Below, piece by piece: positions 55,329-64,000 of a DNA stretch of 64,000 bases. Each line of letters opens with the position of its first letter. Within the stretch, counting starts at the first letter, position 1. Made by a program: the position numbers and the translations under genes. Below the pieces are notes generated by a model, which was given only the letters and a program-made list of their open reading frames with translations, had not been told where the DNA came from and made no database searches. The stretch lies in assembly GCF_028437565.1 (NCBI RefSeq), contig NZ_JAMRYR010000002.1, positions 372,001 through 436,000 of the forward strand, read 5' to 3'. Source of the stretch: Actinomyces sp. B33. Lineage in GTDB: Bacteria; Actinomycetota; Actinomycetes; Actinomycetales; Actinomycetaceae.

Positions 55329-56483
55329 GTGACTGACATCGCTCTGGGCATGCCCTCCGTCAGGGAAGAGCCCTTTCCTCGCAAGAAGACCCGGCGGATC
55401 ATGGTCGGGAGCGTTCCCGTGGGCGGGGGGTCGAGGGTCTCGGTCCAGTCCATGACGACGACGAAGACCCATGACATCGGTGCGACCCTTCAGCAGATCG
55501 CGGAGCTGACGGCCGCCGGCTGCGACATCATCCGGGTGGCCTGCCCGACGGATAAGGACGCCGAGGCCCTGCCGATCATCGTCAGGCAGTCGCGGATCCC
55601 GGTCATCGCCGACATCCATTTCAACCCGAAGTACGTGTTCCAGGCGATCGAGGCCGGCTGCGGGGCCGTGCGCGTCAACCCGGGGAACATCCGCAAATTC
55701 GACGACCAGGTCGCGCAGATCTGCCGGGCCGCCTCCGACGCCGGGACCTCGCTGCGCATCGGCGTCAACGCGGGCTCCCTCGACCCCCGGCTCCTCAAGA
55801 AGCACGGCAGGGCCACCCCCGAGGCCCTCGTCGAGTCGGCTGTGTGGGAGGCGGGGCTCTTCGAGGAGAACGACTTCCACGACTTCAAGATCTCCGTCAA
55901 GCATCACGACGTCCTGACGATGGTGCAGGCGTATCGGATGCTGTCGGAGCAGGGGGACTGGCCCCTCCACCTGGGGGTGACGGAGGCCGGTCCGGCCTTC
56001 CAGGGGACCATCAAGTCGGTCTCCGCGTTCAGCGTCCTTTTGGCGGAGGGCATCGGCGACACGATCCGGGTGTCCCTGTCGGCCCCTCCCGTCGAGGAGG
56101 TTAAGGTCGGCACGAAGCTCCTGGAGTTCATGGGGCTGCGCGACCGGACCCTGGAGATTGTCTCGTGCCCGTCGTGCGGGCGCGCCCAGGTCGACGTGTG
56201 GACGCTCGCCGAGAATGTCACCGAGGGCCTCAAGGACGTGACGGTCCCCCTGCGAGTGGCCGTCATGGGGTGCGTCGTCAACGGCCCGGGGGAGGCCCGG
56301 GAGGCCGATCTCGGTGTCGCCTCGGGCAACGGCAAGGGGCAGATCTTCATCCGCGGGGAGGTCGTCGAGACGGTCCGGGAGGAGCAGATCGTCGAGACGC
56401 TGATCCGCCACGCGAACGCCCTCGCCGAGGAGATGGGCCTCGAGCCCGGTTCCGGCAGCGTCGAGGTCACCCCGGCCGTCTGA
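55329..56483 (+). CDS. ispG: 4-hydroxy-3-methylbut-2-en-1-yl diphosphate synthase
   Basis: This 384-residue Fe-S enzyme converts MEcPP to HMBPP in the isoprenoid pathway. TIM-barrel motifs are [24 protein letters not shown], and [12 protein letters not shown]; the cluster ligands are two cysteines in VSCPSCGR and one in [14 protein letters not shown] start follows GATAAT (55317-55322) by six bases with no ribosome site, suggesting a leaderless mRNA. ErpA in this window is a candidate supplier of its cluster. Confidence 0.95.
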   Translation: MTDIALGMPSVREEPFPRKKTRRIMVGSVPVGGGSRVSVQSMTTTKTHDIGATLQQIAELTAAGCDIIRVACPTDKDAEALPIIVRQSRIPVIADIHFNPKYVFQAIEAGCGAVRVNPGNIRKFDDQVAQICRAASDAGTSLRIGVNAGSLDPRLLKKHGRATPEALVESAVWEAGLFEENDFHDFKISVKHHDVLTMVQAYRMLSEQGDWPLHLGVTEAGPAFQGTIKSVSAFSVLLAEGIGDTIRVSLSAPPVEEVKVGTKLLEFMGLRDRTLEIVSCPSCGRAQVDVWTLAENVTEGLKDVTVPLRVAVMGCVVNGPGEAREADLGVASGNGKGQIFIRGEVVETVREEQIVETLIRHANALAEEMGLEPGSGSVEVTPAV

Positions 56484-56534
56484 CCGCCCGGTGAAGCCAG
56501 CAGTCCGAACGCTCAGTGAAGAAGGAGCCGCATC

Positions 56535-57026
56535 ATGCGCCGTCGTTCCCTCATCGCCCTGACCGCCGCCGCGGCCTGCGGCGTCGCCGCCTCCGGGTTC
56601 CCCCGGCGCCTGGGGCTGACCAGTTCTCAGGCGTCCGTGTCCCTGCCGGGGGATCTGCTGATCCCGGACGCCGACGTCGTCGTCGACCGGGGGATCGAGA
56701 TCGCGGCCCCCGTTGAGGACGTGTGGGCGGTCCTCGAGTCCGCTTTCGAGGGGGGCGATCAGGAGATCGCCCGAGAGGAGTCCGACTACCTCCTCATGCG
56801 CGCGCCCGCCCCCGGGAACGCGCGCGCCGATGAGGATGAGGACGAGCAGGGGACGTGCGTCGTCGCCCTCGTGCCGATCACCTCGGGCCGCACGCTCGTC
56901 CATCTGCGCGAGCGCCATCGCAGCGGGGGCGACCGGCTGGCGCTGTGGGCCGGCGTGCTCGCCGAGTCGGTCTCGACGATGCTCATGCTCCGCGACATCC
57001 GCGCGGCCGTCCTCGCATCGGCCTGA
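56535..57026 (+). CDS. Exported SRPBCC-like protein
   Basis: This 163-residue protein starts with MRRRSLIALTAAAACGVAAS, a signal peptide with an arginine run that could use the Tat or Sec route. The middle has RGIEIAAPVEDVWAVLESAF, which resembles the start of SRPBCC/START-like domains (hydrophobic ligand binding), but it is shorter than the family's usual 140-150 residue domain. ATG after GAAGGAG. Function unknown; the SRPBCC match is weak. Confidence 0.6.
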   Translation: MRRRSLIALTAAAACGVAASGFPRRLGLTSSQASVSLPGDLLIPDADVVVDRGIEIAAPVEDVWAVLESAFEGGDQEIAREESDYLLMRAPAPGNARADEDEDEQGTCVVALVPITSGRTLVHLRERHRSGGDRLALWAGVLAESVSTMLMLRDIRAAVLASA

Positions 57027-57058
57027 TCGCCGGTCGGGTCGATCCGGGGGCGATCGGG

Positions 57059-57064
57059 TAGGCT
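57059..57064 (+). promoter_or_regulatory. -10 box for the membrane protein at 57119
   Basis: TAGGCT lies 54 bases before the ATG, with a GAGGGGGG ribosome site in between. Confidence 0.4.
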
Positions 57065-57118
57065 CGACGTGCGCGCCGACGAGGGCGCGCGTCGCGTCCG
57101 TCCGAGGGGGGATGGCCA

Positions 57119-57580
57119 ATGGGCCAGTGGGGTGGGGTCGTCATGCTCGAACTGACCGGCCTGGGCATCCTCTGCGCCTGGGCGTGGCTGTGGGCGGGGC
57201 CGACCCCTCGGACCCGTCGCATCGCCATCGAGCGCCTCTACCCCCAATCCCCCCGTGCGGCGGCCCCGGCGATCCAGCAGATCGTGTGGCCGCTGATCCC
57301 GTTGGTCGGCGTCGCGTGGCTGGTCGTCGGGCTCCTCGTGGCCCGCATCGTCCAGGGACGCGACTGCCTCGTCGAGACCTCCCTGGTCGTCGCCTGCTTC
57401 GGGCTCGTCGCCGCCTGCGCCCTGTGGACGGCGATCGCCGGGCCCCTGCCGTCCTGGTGCTATCCCGGGTGGAGGGCCGAGCGGCACTACCTGACCCACC
57501 CCGAGCTCGTCGACCGCGAGCTCGGCGCACGGGCCGCCGCCCGGTTCCTGCGCCTGCACCGCCTCGCGCCCTCGGCCTGA
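57119..57580 (+). CDS. Hypothetical membrane protein
   Basis: This 153-residue protein has about three hydrophobic segments (residues 8-27, 56-77, 87-108) and a soluble C-terminus (WRAERHYLTHPELVDREL). It is not recognised. It lies between the SRPBCC-like gene and proS on the same strand, with a plausible promoter of its own. Confidence 0.6.
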   Translation: MGQWGGVVMLELTGLGILCAWAWLWAGPTPRTRRIAIERLYPQSPRAAAPAIQQIVWPLIPLVGVAWLVVGLLVARIVQGRDCLVETSLVVACFGLVAACALWTAIAGPLPSWCYPGWRAERHYLTHPELVDRELGARAAARFLRLHRLAPSA

Positions 57581-57613
57581 GGGCGCGGCTGGCACGGGGT
57601 TCGTGCGGTGAAC

Positions 57614-57619
57614 TACGCT
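57614..57619 (+). promoter_or_regulatory. -10 box of leaderless proS
   Basis: TACGCT ends seven bases before the proS GTG, with no ribosome site. Confidence 0.55.
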
Positions 57620-57626
57620 GGACGGC

Positions 57627-59438
57627 GTGCTGAGAAACCTATCGTCCTACTTCCTGCGCACGCTGCGCGAAGACCCCGCCGACGCCGAGGTCGACTCCCA
57701 TAAGCTCCTGGTCCGCGCCGGGTACATCCGGCGCACGGCCCCCGGCATCTACACGTGGCTGCCGCTCGGCCTGCGCGTCCTGCGCAAGGTCGAGGACGTG
57801 GTCCGCGAGGAGATGGATCGGATGGGGGCCCAGGAGGTCCACTTCCCCGGGCTGATCCCCGCCGACCCGTACAAGGCGACGAACCGGTGGGACGAGTACG
57901 GGCCGACGCTGTTCAAGCTCCAGGACCGCAAGGGCGGCGACTACCTCCTGGCGCCCACCCACGAGGAGATGTTCACCCTCCTCGTCAAGGACATGTACTC
58001 GTCGTACAAGGACCTGCCGCTGACGCTCTACCAGGTGCAGACCAAGTACCGCGACGAGGCCCGTCCGCGCGCGGGCCTGATCCGGGGCCGGGATTTCGTC
58101 ATGAAGGACGCGTACAGCTTCGACGTGTCCGATGAGGGCCTGGACGCGTCCTATCAGGCCGAGCGGGACACCTACGAGAGGATCTTCCAGCGCCTGGGAC
58201 TCGACTACGTCATCGTCTCCGCCATGTCGGGGGCCATGGGCGGGTCGCGCTCGGAGGAGTTCCTCCACCCCAGCCCGATCGGCGAGGACACGTTCGTCCG
58301 GTCCCCCGGGGGCTACGCGGCCAACGCCGAAGCCGTGACGACGCCCGCGCCGGATCCCCTCGATGCGTCGGGCGTGGGGCCCAAGCGCGTCGTCCCCACC
58401 CCCGACTGCCCGACGATCGACACCCTCGTCGACCTCCTCAACGCCGAGTACCCGCGCGAGGACCGCCCGTGGACGGCCGCCGACACCCTGAAGAACGTCG
58501 TCGTCGTCCTCACCCACCCGGACGGGGCGCGCGAACTGCTCGTCGTCGGCGTGCCCGGCGACCGCGAGATCGACATGAAGCGCCTGGAGGCCTCCGTCGC
58601 CCCCGCCGAGGTCGAGATGGCCCAGGACGAGGACTTCTCTTCCCACCCTGAGCTGGTCCGCGGATACATCGGCCCGGAGGCCATCGGGCCGAATTCGCCG
58701 TTGCGCGCCGTCGGGGAGGACGGAGAGCCGACCGGCTCGGTCCGCTACCTCGTCGATCCCCGCATCGTCGAGGGTACGTGCTGGGTGACGGGCGCGAACA
58801 TCGATCGCCACCACGTCCTCGACCTCGTTATGGGCCGCGATTTCTCAGCCGATGGCACCATCGAGGCCGCCGAGGTCCGAGAGGGAGATCTGGCGCCCGA
58901 TGGGTCCGGCCCCCTCCACCTGGAGCGCGGCATCGAGGTGGGGCACATCTTCCAGCTCGGCCGCAAGTACGCGCAGGCCCTGGGCCTGACGGTCCTCGAT
59001 GAGAACGGGAAGTCCCGGGTCGTGACGATGGGCTCCTACGGAATCGGAGTGTCGCGCGTCATGGCGGCCCTGGCGGAGGCCAACCACGATGAGCGTGGCC
59101 TGGCCTGGCCGGCGGGCATCGCCCCCTTCGACGTCCACATCCTGGCGACGGGCAAGGGCGACGAGGTCTTCGACGCCGCTCGGGGACTGGCCGAGGACTT
59201 GGACGGGTCGGGGCTGGACGTGCTCTTCGACGATCGGCGCAAGGTCAGCGCCGGCGTGAAGTTCGCCGACAGCGAACTCGTCGGCATTCCGCTGTCCCTC
59301 GTCGTCGGGCGCTCCCTGGCCGACGGCCTCGTCGAGATCCGCGTGCGCGCGACGGGGGAGAGGACCGAGATCCCGGTCGCCGAGGCCGCCGACGCGATCC
59401 GGGAATTGCACGAACAGCTGCTCGAGAAGGGGGAGTGA
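57627..59438 (+). CDS. proS: Prolyl-tRNA synthetase
   Basis: This 603-residue class II synthetase is of the bacterial (ProS type 1) form, with the INS editing domain between motifs 2 and 3 (about residues 220-400). Motif 1 lies near [12 protein letters not shown], motif 2 is [20 protein letters not shown], kept whole here at 20 residues, motif 3 is [10 protein letters not shown], and the C-terminal anticodon domain has [17 protein letters not shown]. Likely leaderless GTG start. Followed closely by def. Confidence 0.96.
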   Translation: MLRNLSSYFLRTLREDPADAEVDSHKLLVRAGYIRRTAPGIYTWLPLGLRVLRKVEDVVREEMDRMGAQEVHFPGLIPADPYKATNRWDEYGPTLFKLQDRKGGDYLLAPTHEEMFTLLVKDMYSSYKDLPLTLYQVQTKYRDEARPRAGLIRGRDFVMKDAYSFDVSDEGLDASYQAERDTYERIFQRLGLDYVIVSAMSGAMGGSRSEEFLHPSPIGEDTFVRSPGGYAANAEAVTTPAPDPLDASGVGPKRVVPTPDCPTIDTLVDLLNAEYPREDRPWTAADTLKNVVVVLTHPDGARELLVVGVPGDREIDMKRLEASVAPAEVEMAQDEDFSSHPELVRGYIGPEAIGPNSPLRAVGEDGEPTGSVRYLVDPRIVEGTCWVTGANIDRHHVLDLVMGRDFSADGTIEAAEVREGDLAPDGSGPLHLERGIEVGHIFQLGRKYAQALGLTVLDENGKSRVVTMGSYGIGVSRVMAALAEANHDERGLAWPAGIAPFDVHILATGKGDEVFDAARGLAEDLDGSGLDVLFDDRRKVSAGVKFADSELVGIPLSLVVGRSLADGLVEIRVRATGERTEIPVAEAADAIRELHEQLLEKGE

Positions 59439-59439
59439 C

Positions 59440-59931
59440 GTGGCGATCCGCGATATCCGCATCATCGGAGACCCGATCCTGCGCACCCCGTGCGACCCGA
59501 TCGTCGACATCGACGCGAGGGTCAAGGCCCTCGTCGAGGACCTTCTCGAGGGCGTCGACATGGAGGGCCGGGCGGGCCTGGCCGCCAACCAGATCGGCGT
59601 GGGATTGCGGGCCTTCTCCTACAACATCGACGGGGAGATCGGCTACGTCCTCAACCCGAGGATCGTCGAGAAGTCCACGGACGAGTACCAGGACGGCGAT
59701 GAGGGGTGCCTGTCCGTGCCGAACCTGTGGTACCCGACGGAGCGCTCGTGGTACGCGCGCGTCGAGGGCATCGACCTGGACGGCAAGAAGGTCGTGCTCG
59801 AGGGCGAGGAGCTCATGGCCCGGTGCCTCCAGCACGAGTGCGACCACCTCGACGGGATGATCTACATCGACCGGCTCGATCGAGCGACTCGCAAGAGGGC
59901 CCTGCGCGATATCCGCAACTCCTCCTTCTAG
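59440..59931 (+). CDS. def: Peptide deformylase
   Basis: This 163-residue metalloenzyme removes the formyl group from nascent proteins. Motif 1 [10 protein letters not shown], motif 2 EGCLSVP (Cys ligand), motif 3 QHECDHLDG (two His ligands and the catalytic Glu). The GTG start begins one base after the proS stop, so the two are coupled. Confidence 0.96.
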   Translation: MAIRDIRIIGDPILRTPCDPIVDIDARVKALVEDLLEGVDMEGRAGLAANQIGVGLRAFSYNIDGEIGYVLNPRIVEKSTDEYQDGDEGCLSVPNLWYPTERSWYARVEGIDLDGKKVVLEGEELMARCLQHECDHLDGMIYIDRLDRATRKRALRDIRNSSF

Positions 59932-59951
59932 GACGACTCGTTCCTCCCGCC

Positions 59952-60076
59952 CCGCCCGTCGGCTCCTGGAGTCGGCGGGCGAGGTGCTCTAAGATGAAAA
60001 CAACACCGTGTGTCATGTGACGGGGTTGTTGAGGGCGTAGGGGAAGACGATCCTCATCGAACAACCGGAGGTCACC
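59952..60076 (+). promoter_or_regulatory. def terminator, promoter and leader of the DUF3145 gene
   Basis: An imperfect hairpin at about 59952-59980 (CGCCCG pairs with CGGGCG, CTCC with GGAG) may terminate def. TAAGAT (59990-59995) is a good -10. In the leader GGTTGTT (60024-60030) pairs with AACAACC (60060-60066), and GAGG with CCTC inside, just before the GGAGGT ribosome site. Confidence 0.5.
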
Positions 60077-60580
60077 ATGAGAGGGACGTACACCCGCGGT
60101 GTGCTTTTCGTGCACTCGACGCCGCCCGCTCTGTGCCCGCATATCGAATGGGCCGTGGGCACCGCCCTCGGCCAGGAGGTCCATCTCCAGTGGACGGATC
60201 AGGGCGCGGCCGCGGGAATGGTCCGGTGCGAATTCGCGTGGGTCGGGCCAACGGACTCCGGCGCCCGCCTCGCCTCCGCCCTGCGCGGCTGGGAGCACCT
60301 GCGCTACGAGGTCACCGAGGAGGCGACCGCGTCGACCGACGGCGGCCGCTGGTCCCACACCCCCTCGCTGGGGATCTTCCACTCCCAGATGGACACCGTG
60401 GGCAACGTCGTCGTCCCCGAGGACCGCATCCGCGCCGCCCTCGAGACCTCCGGCACCCTCGAGGAGCTGCGCGAGCGCCTCGACCTGGCGCTCGGCCAGG
60501 CCTGGGACGACGAGCTCGAGCCCTTCCGCCACGCCGGAGCCGGGGCCCCCGTCCGCTGGCTCAACAACCGGGTCGGCTGA
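60077..60580 (+). CDS. DUF3145 family protein
   Basis: This 167-residue protein matches the actinobacterial DUF3145 family (GVLFVHSTPPALCPHIEWAV, kept at 20, then VRCEFAWVGP and a C-terminal DPEPFRHAGAG-like segment reading ELEPFRHAGAG). Function unknown. In Streptomyces and other Actinobacteria it lies next to the FAS II genes (fabD, fabH, acpP, fabF), as I recall. Here, an acyl-carrier-like gene follows after four bases, but the condensing enzymes are absent. Confidence 0.87.
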   Translation: MRGTYTRGVLFVHSTPPALCPHIEWAVGTALGQEVHLQWTDQGAAAGMVRCEFAWVGPTDSGARLASALRGWEHLRYEVTEEATASTDGGRWSHTPSLGIFHSQMDTVGNVVVPEDRIRAALETSGTLEELRERLDLALGQAWDDELEPFRHAGAGAPVRWLNNRVG

Positions 60581-60584
60581 TCCG

Positions 60585-60989
60585 ATGGGGACCATCGCCG
60601 ATCTCCTCGGCTACTCACTGACCCCCTCCGACCCCGAAGCCGAGGCATCCGGCCTCGCCCCGGCGTCGGGCGAGGGGGCGGCGGCCCGTGCCGATGGGGC
60701 CCGCGAGGCCGCGATGGCGGCGGTCCTCGCCGAGGTCGACCTCGATCCGCAGGAGGCCCGCGCCGACCTCGACCTCGTCGCCGACCTCGACCTCGTCGCC
60801 GACCTCGACCTGGACGCCCTCGGCCTCTACTCCATCGTCGCGCGCGTCGAACGCGAGACGAAGACCTCCTTCGCCGACGACCTCGTCGCCTCGTGGCGGA
60901 CCCTCGGCGATCTCCTCGACGCCGCCGAAGGGCGTGGACTGGATGCGAGCGGGCGGAACGCCGGCATGGGGGACGAAGATGAGGCATGA
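60585..60989 (+). CDS. Acyl-carrier-protein-like protein lacking the attachment serine
   Basis: This 134-residue acidic protein has an ACP-type core at about residues 60-120 (DLDLDALGLYSIVARVERE, then SFADD and WRTLGDLLDA). The DSL motif that carries phosphopantetheine reads Asp77-Ala78-Leu79, so the acceptor serine is replaced. Just before it is a tandem run of an 18-base unit (60762-60811, 2.8 copies) that repeats ADLDLV. The N-terminal 50 residues are low complexity. ATG lacks a strong ribosome site and is likely coupled to the DUF3145 gene four bases upstream. Confidence 0.75.
   Translation: MGTIADLLGYSLTPSDPEAEASGLAPASGEGAAARADGAREAAMAAVLAEVDLDPQEARADLDLVADLDLVADLDLDALGLYSIVARVERETKTSFADDLVASWRTLGDLLDAAEGRGLDASGRNAGMGDEDEA
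60762..60811. repeat. 18-bp in-frame tandem repeat in the ACP-like gene
   Basis: The unit GCCGACCTCGACCTCGTC occurs at 60762-60779 and 60780-60797, and partly again at 60798-60811. It adds hexapeptides just before the altered DSL site. Confidence 0.9.
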
Positions 60990-61049
60990 TCGTCACTGGG
61001 ACGTTGGACCCAGAACATATCCGCGTGCGATCAACGAAGGGCAGGCTCA

Positions 61050-62513
61050 ATGACGACGGCGACCCGCACCGAGGAGGACCTCCTCGGCTCACGATCCGTC
61101 CCCCTCGAGGCCTACTGGGGCATCCACACCCTCAGGGCCATCGAGAACTACTCGATCTCGGGAGCCACCATCGGGGAGGAGACCGAGCTCATCCGAGGGA
61201 TGGTCCTCGTCAAGAAGGCGTCCGCCCTGGCCAACCGGGCCCACGGCATCCTCGACCCCGACATCGCCGACGCCATCGTCTGGGCGTGCGACGAGATCCT
61301 CGAGCAGGGGCGATGCCTCGACCAGTTCCCCATCGACGTCTACCAGGGGGGCGCGGGCACGAGCGTCAACATGAACACCAACGAGGTCGTCACCAACCTC
61401 GCACTCGAGCACCTCGGATACGCCAAGGGCCGCTACGACGTCGTCCACCCCAACGACCACGTCAACAAGTCCCAGTCGACGAACGACGCCTACCCGACCG
61501 GCTTCCGCCTGGGCGTCTACGCCAACGTCGAGGCGATGATCCGAGAGCTCGAGCGGCTCATCGACGCACTGTCCGCGAAGGGCAGCCAGTTCAAGGACGT
61601 CTTGAAGATGGGGCGCACCCAGCTTCAGGACGCCGTCCCCATGAGCCTGGGGCAGGAATTCGAGGCATTCTCCGTCCTCTTGGACGAGGAGGTCCCCAGG
61701 CTCCGCAACAACGCGGCCCTCCTCCTCGAGGTCAATCTCGGGGCCACCGCCATCGGGACCGGACTCAACACCCCCGAGGGCTACCAGACGACCGTCGTCG
61801 ACGAACTCGCACGGATCACCGGACTGCCGATCCGCGGGGCCGACAACCTCCTCGAGGCGACGAGCGACACCGGCGCCTACGTGTCGATGCACGCGGCCAT
61901 CAAGCGCAGCGCCGTCAAGCTCTCGAAGATCTGCAACGACCTCAGGCTCCTGTCGTCGGGGCCCCGGGCCGGCCTCGGCGAGATCCGACTGCCCGAACGG
62001 GCCGCGGGGTCGTCGATCATGCCCGCCAAGGTCAACCCCGTCATTCCCGAGGTCGTCAATCAGGTGTGCTTCAAGGTCATCGGCAACGACGTCGCCCTGA
62101 CCTTCGCCGCCGAGGCCGGCCAACTCCAGCTCAACGTCATGGAGCCCGTCATCGGTCAGAGCCTCTTCGAGTCGATGCGGCTCCTGACCAACGCGATGAG
62201 GACCCTGCGCGAATTGTGCATCATCGGCATCGAGGCCAATGAGGAGGTGTGCCGAGCCAACGTCCTCAACTCCATCGGCATCGTCACCTACCTCAACGAG
62301 GTCATCGGTCACGCGAACGGGGACGCGGTCGGTCGCGAGTGCGCGCGTAGCGGCCGCAACGTCCGCGAGGTCGTCCTCGAGATGGGGCTCCTCGACGAGG
62401 CCGCTCTCGACGACCTGCTCTCGGTGGACAATCTCCTGCGCCCCAAGTACCGCGACATCCGCTTCTACTCCGGCTCCGACCCCGACGTCCTCGAGGCCGA
62501 GCGGGACGGATGA
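61050..62513 (+). CDS. aspA: Aspartate ammonia-lyase
   Basis: This 487-residue homotetrameric lyase converts aspartate to fumarate and ammonia. Motifs: [29 protein letters not shown] and the fumarase/aspartase signature [12 protein letters not shown] (from Gly320), whose mobile loop carries the catalytic Ser. It feeds fumarate to the TCA or fumarate respiration branch common in facultative anaerobes. The upstream 60 bases have no clear -10; GAAGGGCAGG may be the ribosome site. Confidence 0.95.
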   Translation: MTTATRTEEDLLGSRSVPLEAYWGIHTLRAIENYSISGATIGEETELIRGMVLVKKASALANRAHGILDPDIADAIVWACDEILEQGRCLDQFPIDVYQGGAGTSVNMNTNEVVTNLALEHLGYAKGRYDVVHPNDHVNKSQSTNDAYPTGFRLGVYANVEAMIRELERLIDALSAKGSQFKDVLKMGRTQLQDAVPMSLGQEFEAFSVLLDEEVPRLRNNAALLLEVNLGATAIGTGLNTPEGYQTTVVDELARITGLPIRGADNLLEATSDTGAYVSMHAAIKRSAVKLSKICNDLRLLSSGPRAGLGEIRLPERAAGSSIMPAKVNPVIPEVVNQVCFKVIGNDVALTFAAEAGQLQLNVMEPVIGQSLFESMRLLTNAMRTLRELCIIGIEANEEVCRANVLNSIGIVTYLNEVIGHANGDAVGRECARSGRNVREVVLEMGLLDEAALDDLLSVDNLLRPKYRDIRFYSGSDPDVLEAERDG

Positions 62514-62566
62514 CCGACCGGCGGGGCGACCGGGCCGGCCCGCCCGTCGAACGAGTCCCGTCCCGG

Positions 62567-62572
62567 TAGAAT
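62567..62572 (+). promoter_or_regulatory. -10 box for tdk
   Basis: TAGAAT is 22 bases before the GTG at 62595, with GAAAGGA as ribosome site. Confidence 0.55.
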
Positions 62573-62594
62573 CACCGGGACGAAAGGACGGCGC

Positions 62595-63245
62595 GTGGCC
62601 AAGCTCTACTACCGCTACGGGGCGATGAACTCCGGCAAGTCCACGGCCCTCCTGCAGGCCGCCTTCAACTACGAGGAGCGCGGGCAGCAGGTCCTCCTCG
62701 CCAAGCCCCTCGTCGACACCAAGGGCGATTCGCGGATCGTCTCGCGCTTGGGGGTCTCGCGCGAGGTCGACATCCTCGTCGCCCGCGGCACCGACCTCGT
62801 CGCCGTGCTCGACGAGAGGATCGCGGCCGACCGGGCGCGCGGCGCAGACCCCGTGGCCTGTCTCCTCGTCGACGAGGCGCAGTTCCTCTCCCCGGCCCAG
62901 GTCGACGACCTCCTGTGCATCGCGGTCGAGCGCTCCGTCCCGGTCCTCGCCTACGGGATCCGCACGGACTTCCAGACCCACTCCTTCCCCGGCTCGCGCC
63001 GGCTCCTGGAGATCGCCCACTCCCTGGAGGAGCTCAAGACGATCTGCCGGTGCGGGCGCAAGGCGATGTTCAACGGGCGCAAGGCGGGCGACGACTTCGT
63101 CTTCGACGGGGCGCAGGTCGCCATCGACGGCGTCGAGGTCACCTACGAGTCGATGTGCCCGGCGTGCTACTTGCGGGCCGGGGGGCGCCTGCCCTACCGG
63201 GAGGAGCGCGCGGGCTGGGACGGGGCCGGCGCGCCCTCGTCCTGA
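62595..63245 (+). CDS. tdk: Thymidine kinase
   Basis: This 216-residue salvage enzyme phosphorylates thymidine. P-loop GAMNSGKS (residues 9-16), the LLVDEAQFL catalytic strand (Asp, Glu), GIRTDFQTHSFPGS, and the zinc-binding lasso cysteines (CRCGRKA and CPAC) are all present. GTG start supported by GAAAGGA. Convergent with aceE, separated by a terminator. Confidence 0.96.
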   Translation: MAKLYYRYGAMNSGKSTALLQAAFNYEERGQQVLLAKPLVDTKGDSRIVSRLGVSREVDILVARGTDLVAVLDERIAADRARGADPVACLLVDEAQFLSPAQVDDLLCIAVERSVPVLAYGIRTDFQTHSFPGSRRLLEIAHSLEELKTICRCGRKAMFNGRKAGDDFVFDGAQVAIDGVEVTYESMCPACYLRAGGRLPYREERAGWDGAGAPSS

Positions 63246-63321
63246 TCCTGCGCTCGGCCTCCCCGGAGGGGCCCGCAGGGGCCTCATCGACTCCAGCGCG
63301 ACCGCCCTCGATCGGATGCGA

Positions 63322-63350
63322 ACCGCCCTCCCGGGGATCGGGAGGGCGGT
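63322..63350. terminator. Bidirectional terminator, tdk / aceE
   Basis: ACCGCCCTCCC (63322-63332) pairs exactly with GGGAGGGCGGT (63340-63350) around a seven-base loop, an 11-bp stem between convergent genes. Confidence 0.8.
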
Positions 63351-63366
63351 GCTCGCGAGCGGCGGA

Positions 63367-64000
63367 TCAGTGGGCGGCGGTGTATCCGGCCGCGTCGATC
63401 GCCGTGTTGAACAGGTCGTAGCGCTCGATCGCCTGGGAGACGACCGACGGGTCGATCTCGCCGCGGTCGGCCAGGGCCTTGAGGGCCCGGACGACGAGCG
63501 ACTCGGCGTCGATGCGGAAGAAGCGGCGCGCGGCCCGACGGGTGTCGGAGATGCCGAACCCGTCGGCCCCCAGGACGTGGTAGTCGCCGGGGATCCACTG
63601 GCGCACGAGGTCCTGCGTCAGCTTGTCGTAGTCCGAGGTCGCGATGAACGGGCCCTCGCACCCCTCGAGCTTGGCGGTCAGGTAGGCCCGGCGCGGCTCC
63701 TGGGTCGGGTGGAGGAAGTTGTGCTCGTCGGCCTCCAGGCCGTCGCGGCGCAGCTCGTTCCACGAGGTGACCGACCAGACCGCCGCGTCGACGCCCCAGT
63801 CGTCGGCGAGCATCCGCTTGGCCTCGCGGGCCCAGCGCACGCCGACGCCGGAGGCCAGGAGCTGGACCTTCCGCCCCGAGCCCGAATGGCCCTCGATGCG
63901 GTAGATGCCCTTGAGGAGGCCCTCGACGTCCAGATCCTCGGGCTCGGCCGGCTGCTGGATCGGCTCGTTGTAGACCGTCAGGTAGTACATGACGTTGGGG
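63367..64000 (-). CDS. aceE: Pyruvate dehydrogenase E1 component, C-terminal part (cut by window edge)
   Basis: The last 211 residues or so of a homodimeric-type E1 are visible, with the frame open through the window's end. PNVMYYLTVYNEP, QLLASGVGVRWAREA, VWSVTSWNELRRDGL, GADGFGISDTR and LGADGFG match the AceE C-terminal domain. E1 decarboxylates pyruvate with thiamine diphosphate and feeds acetyl groups to E2. The 5' end lies beyond the window. Actinobacteria commonly use this AceE form. Confidence 0.93.
   Translation of the reverse strand, partial: PNVMYYLTVYNEPIQQPAEPEDLDVEGLLKGIYRIEGHSGSGRKVQLLASGVGVRWAREAKRMLADDWGVDAAVWSVTSWNELRRDGLEADEHNFLHPTQEPRRAYLTAKLEGCEGPFIATSDYDKLTQDLVRQWIPGDYHVLGADGFGISDTRRAARRFFRIDAESLVVRALKALADRGEIDPSVVSQAIERYDLFNTAIDAAGYTAAH

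Noticed and set aside
59994-60020. An eight-codon ORF (MKTTPCVM) that could be a leader peptide before the DUF3145 gene.
   Set aside because: Its ATG overlaps the likely -10 box TAAGAT, so it would lie upstream of the transcription start.

Overview
This 64 kb window is high-GC (about 70 percent by eye) actinobacterial chromosome. It is packed with short intergenic gaps and many stop/start overlaps (ATGA, GTGA, TGATG). Actinobacteria-restricted families (DUF3043, DUF3145, DUF2469, an Rv2175c-like protein, MetS, a lysine/alanine-rich SigA) place it in Actinomycetota. A PPi-type phosphofructokinase, permuted membrane-anchored GH3 enzymes and the absence of mycolate genes fit Actinomycetaceae (Actinomyces/Schaalia-like) best; the genus is inference. 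I see no tRNA, rRNA, CRISPR array, prophage, insertion sequence or defence island.

Layout. 1-10.1 kb is the most accessory part: two GH3 glycosidases, a GtrA-like membrane protein, a GT2 glycosyltransferase, a LytTR two-component system and UDP-galactopyranose mutase. It reads as a glycan breakdown and surface polysaccharide neighbourhood. 10.1-12.3 kb holds a decayed AEC transporter and a MetP/MetS-type sodium symporter. 12.3-20.7 kb carries a SpoU methyltransferase, pyrD, DUF3043, an M20 peptidase, a glycerate kinase, erpA, an FKBP lipoprotein, a pseudo-receiver and an exonuclease. 20.8-28 kb carries an acyltransferase, PPi-PFK, class II DAHP synthase, a PASTA kinase, its likely Rv2175c-type partner and a polyprenyl synthase, then sigA. 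30-57 kb is the translation, secretion and cell-envelope supercluster: ftsY-ffh-amidohydrolase-rpsP-khpA-rimM-trmD-rplS-lepB-rnhB-DUF2469-yraN-comM-dprA-xerC, an M23 protein on the other strand, then rpsB-tsf-pyrH-frr-cdsA-rlmN-divIVA-dxr-rseP and ispG. From memory this order closely parallels Mycobacterium tuberculosis Rv2868c-Rv2921c. 57.6-64 kb holds proS, def, DUF3145, an ACP-like protein, aspA, tdk and the 3' end of aceE.

How the genes work together. FtsY, Ffh, LepB and the S2P protease RseP form a protein export and processing module. RimM, TrmD, RlmN, Def, Frr, Tsf and the ribosomal proteins S16, L19 and S2 form a ribosome/tRNA maturation module. Dxr and IspG with the polyprenyl synthase supply isoprenoids, and CdsA and the acyltransferase supply phospholipid. 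ComM and DprA handle incoming single-stranded DNA.

Most of the window is ordinary core genome. The things most worth a second look are an acyl-carrier-like protein whose phosphopantetheine serine is alanine, a TrmD fused to a GNAT acetyltransferase domain, a multi-stem RNA leader before rplS, two in-frame well-spaced starts for rpsB, a pseudo-receiver lacking its lysine, and a recurrent -10 box lying 6-7 nt before start codons (leaderless genes). I did not find a clear-cut new defence or mobile system.
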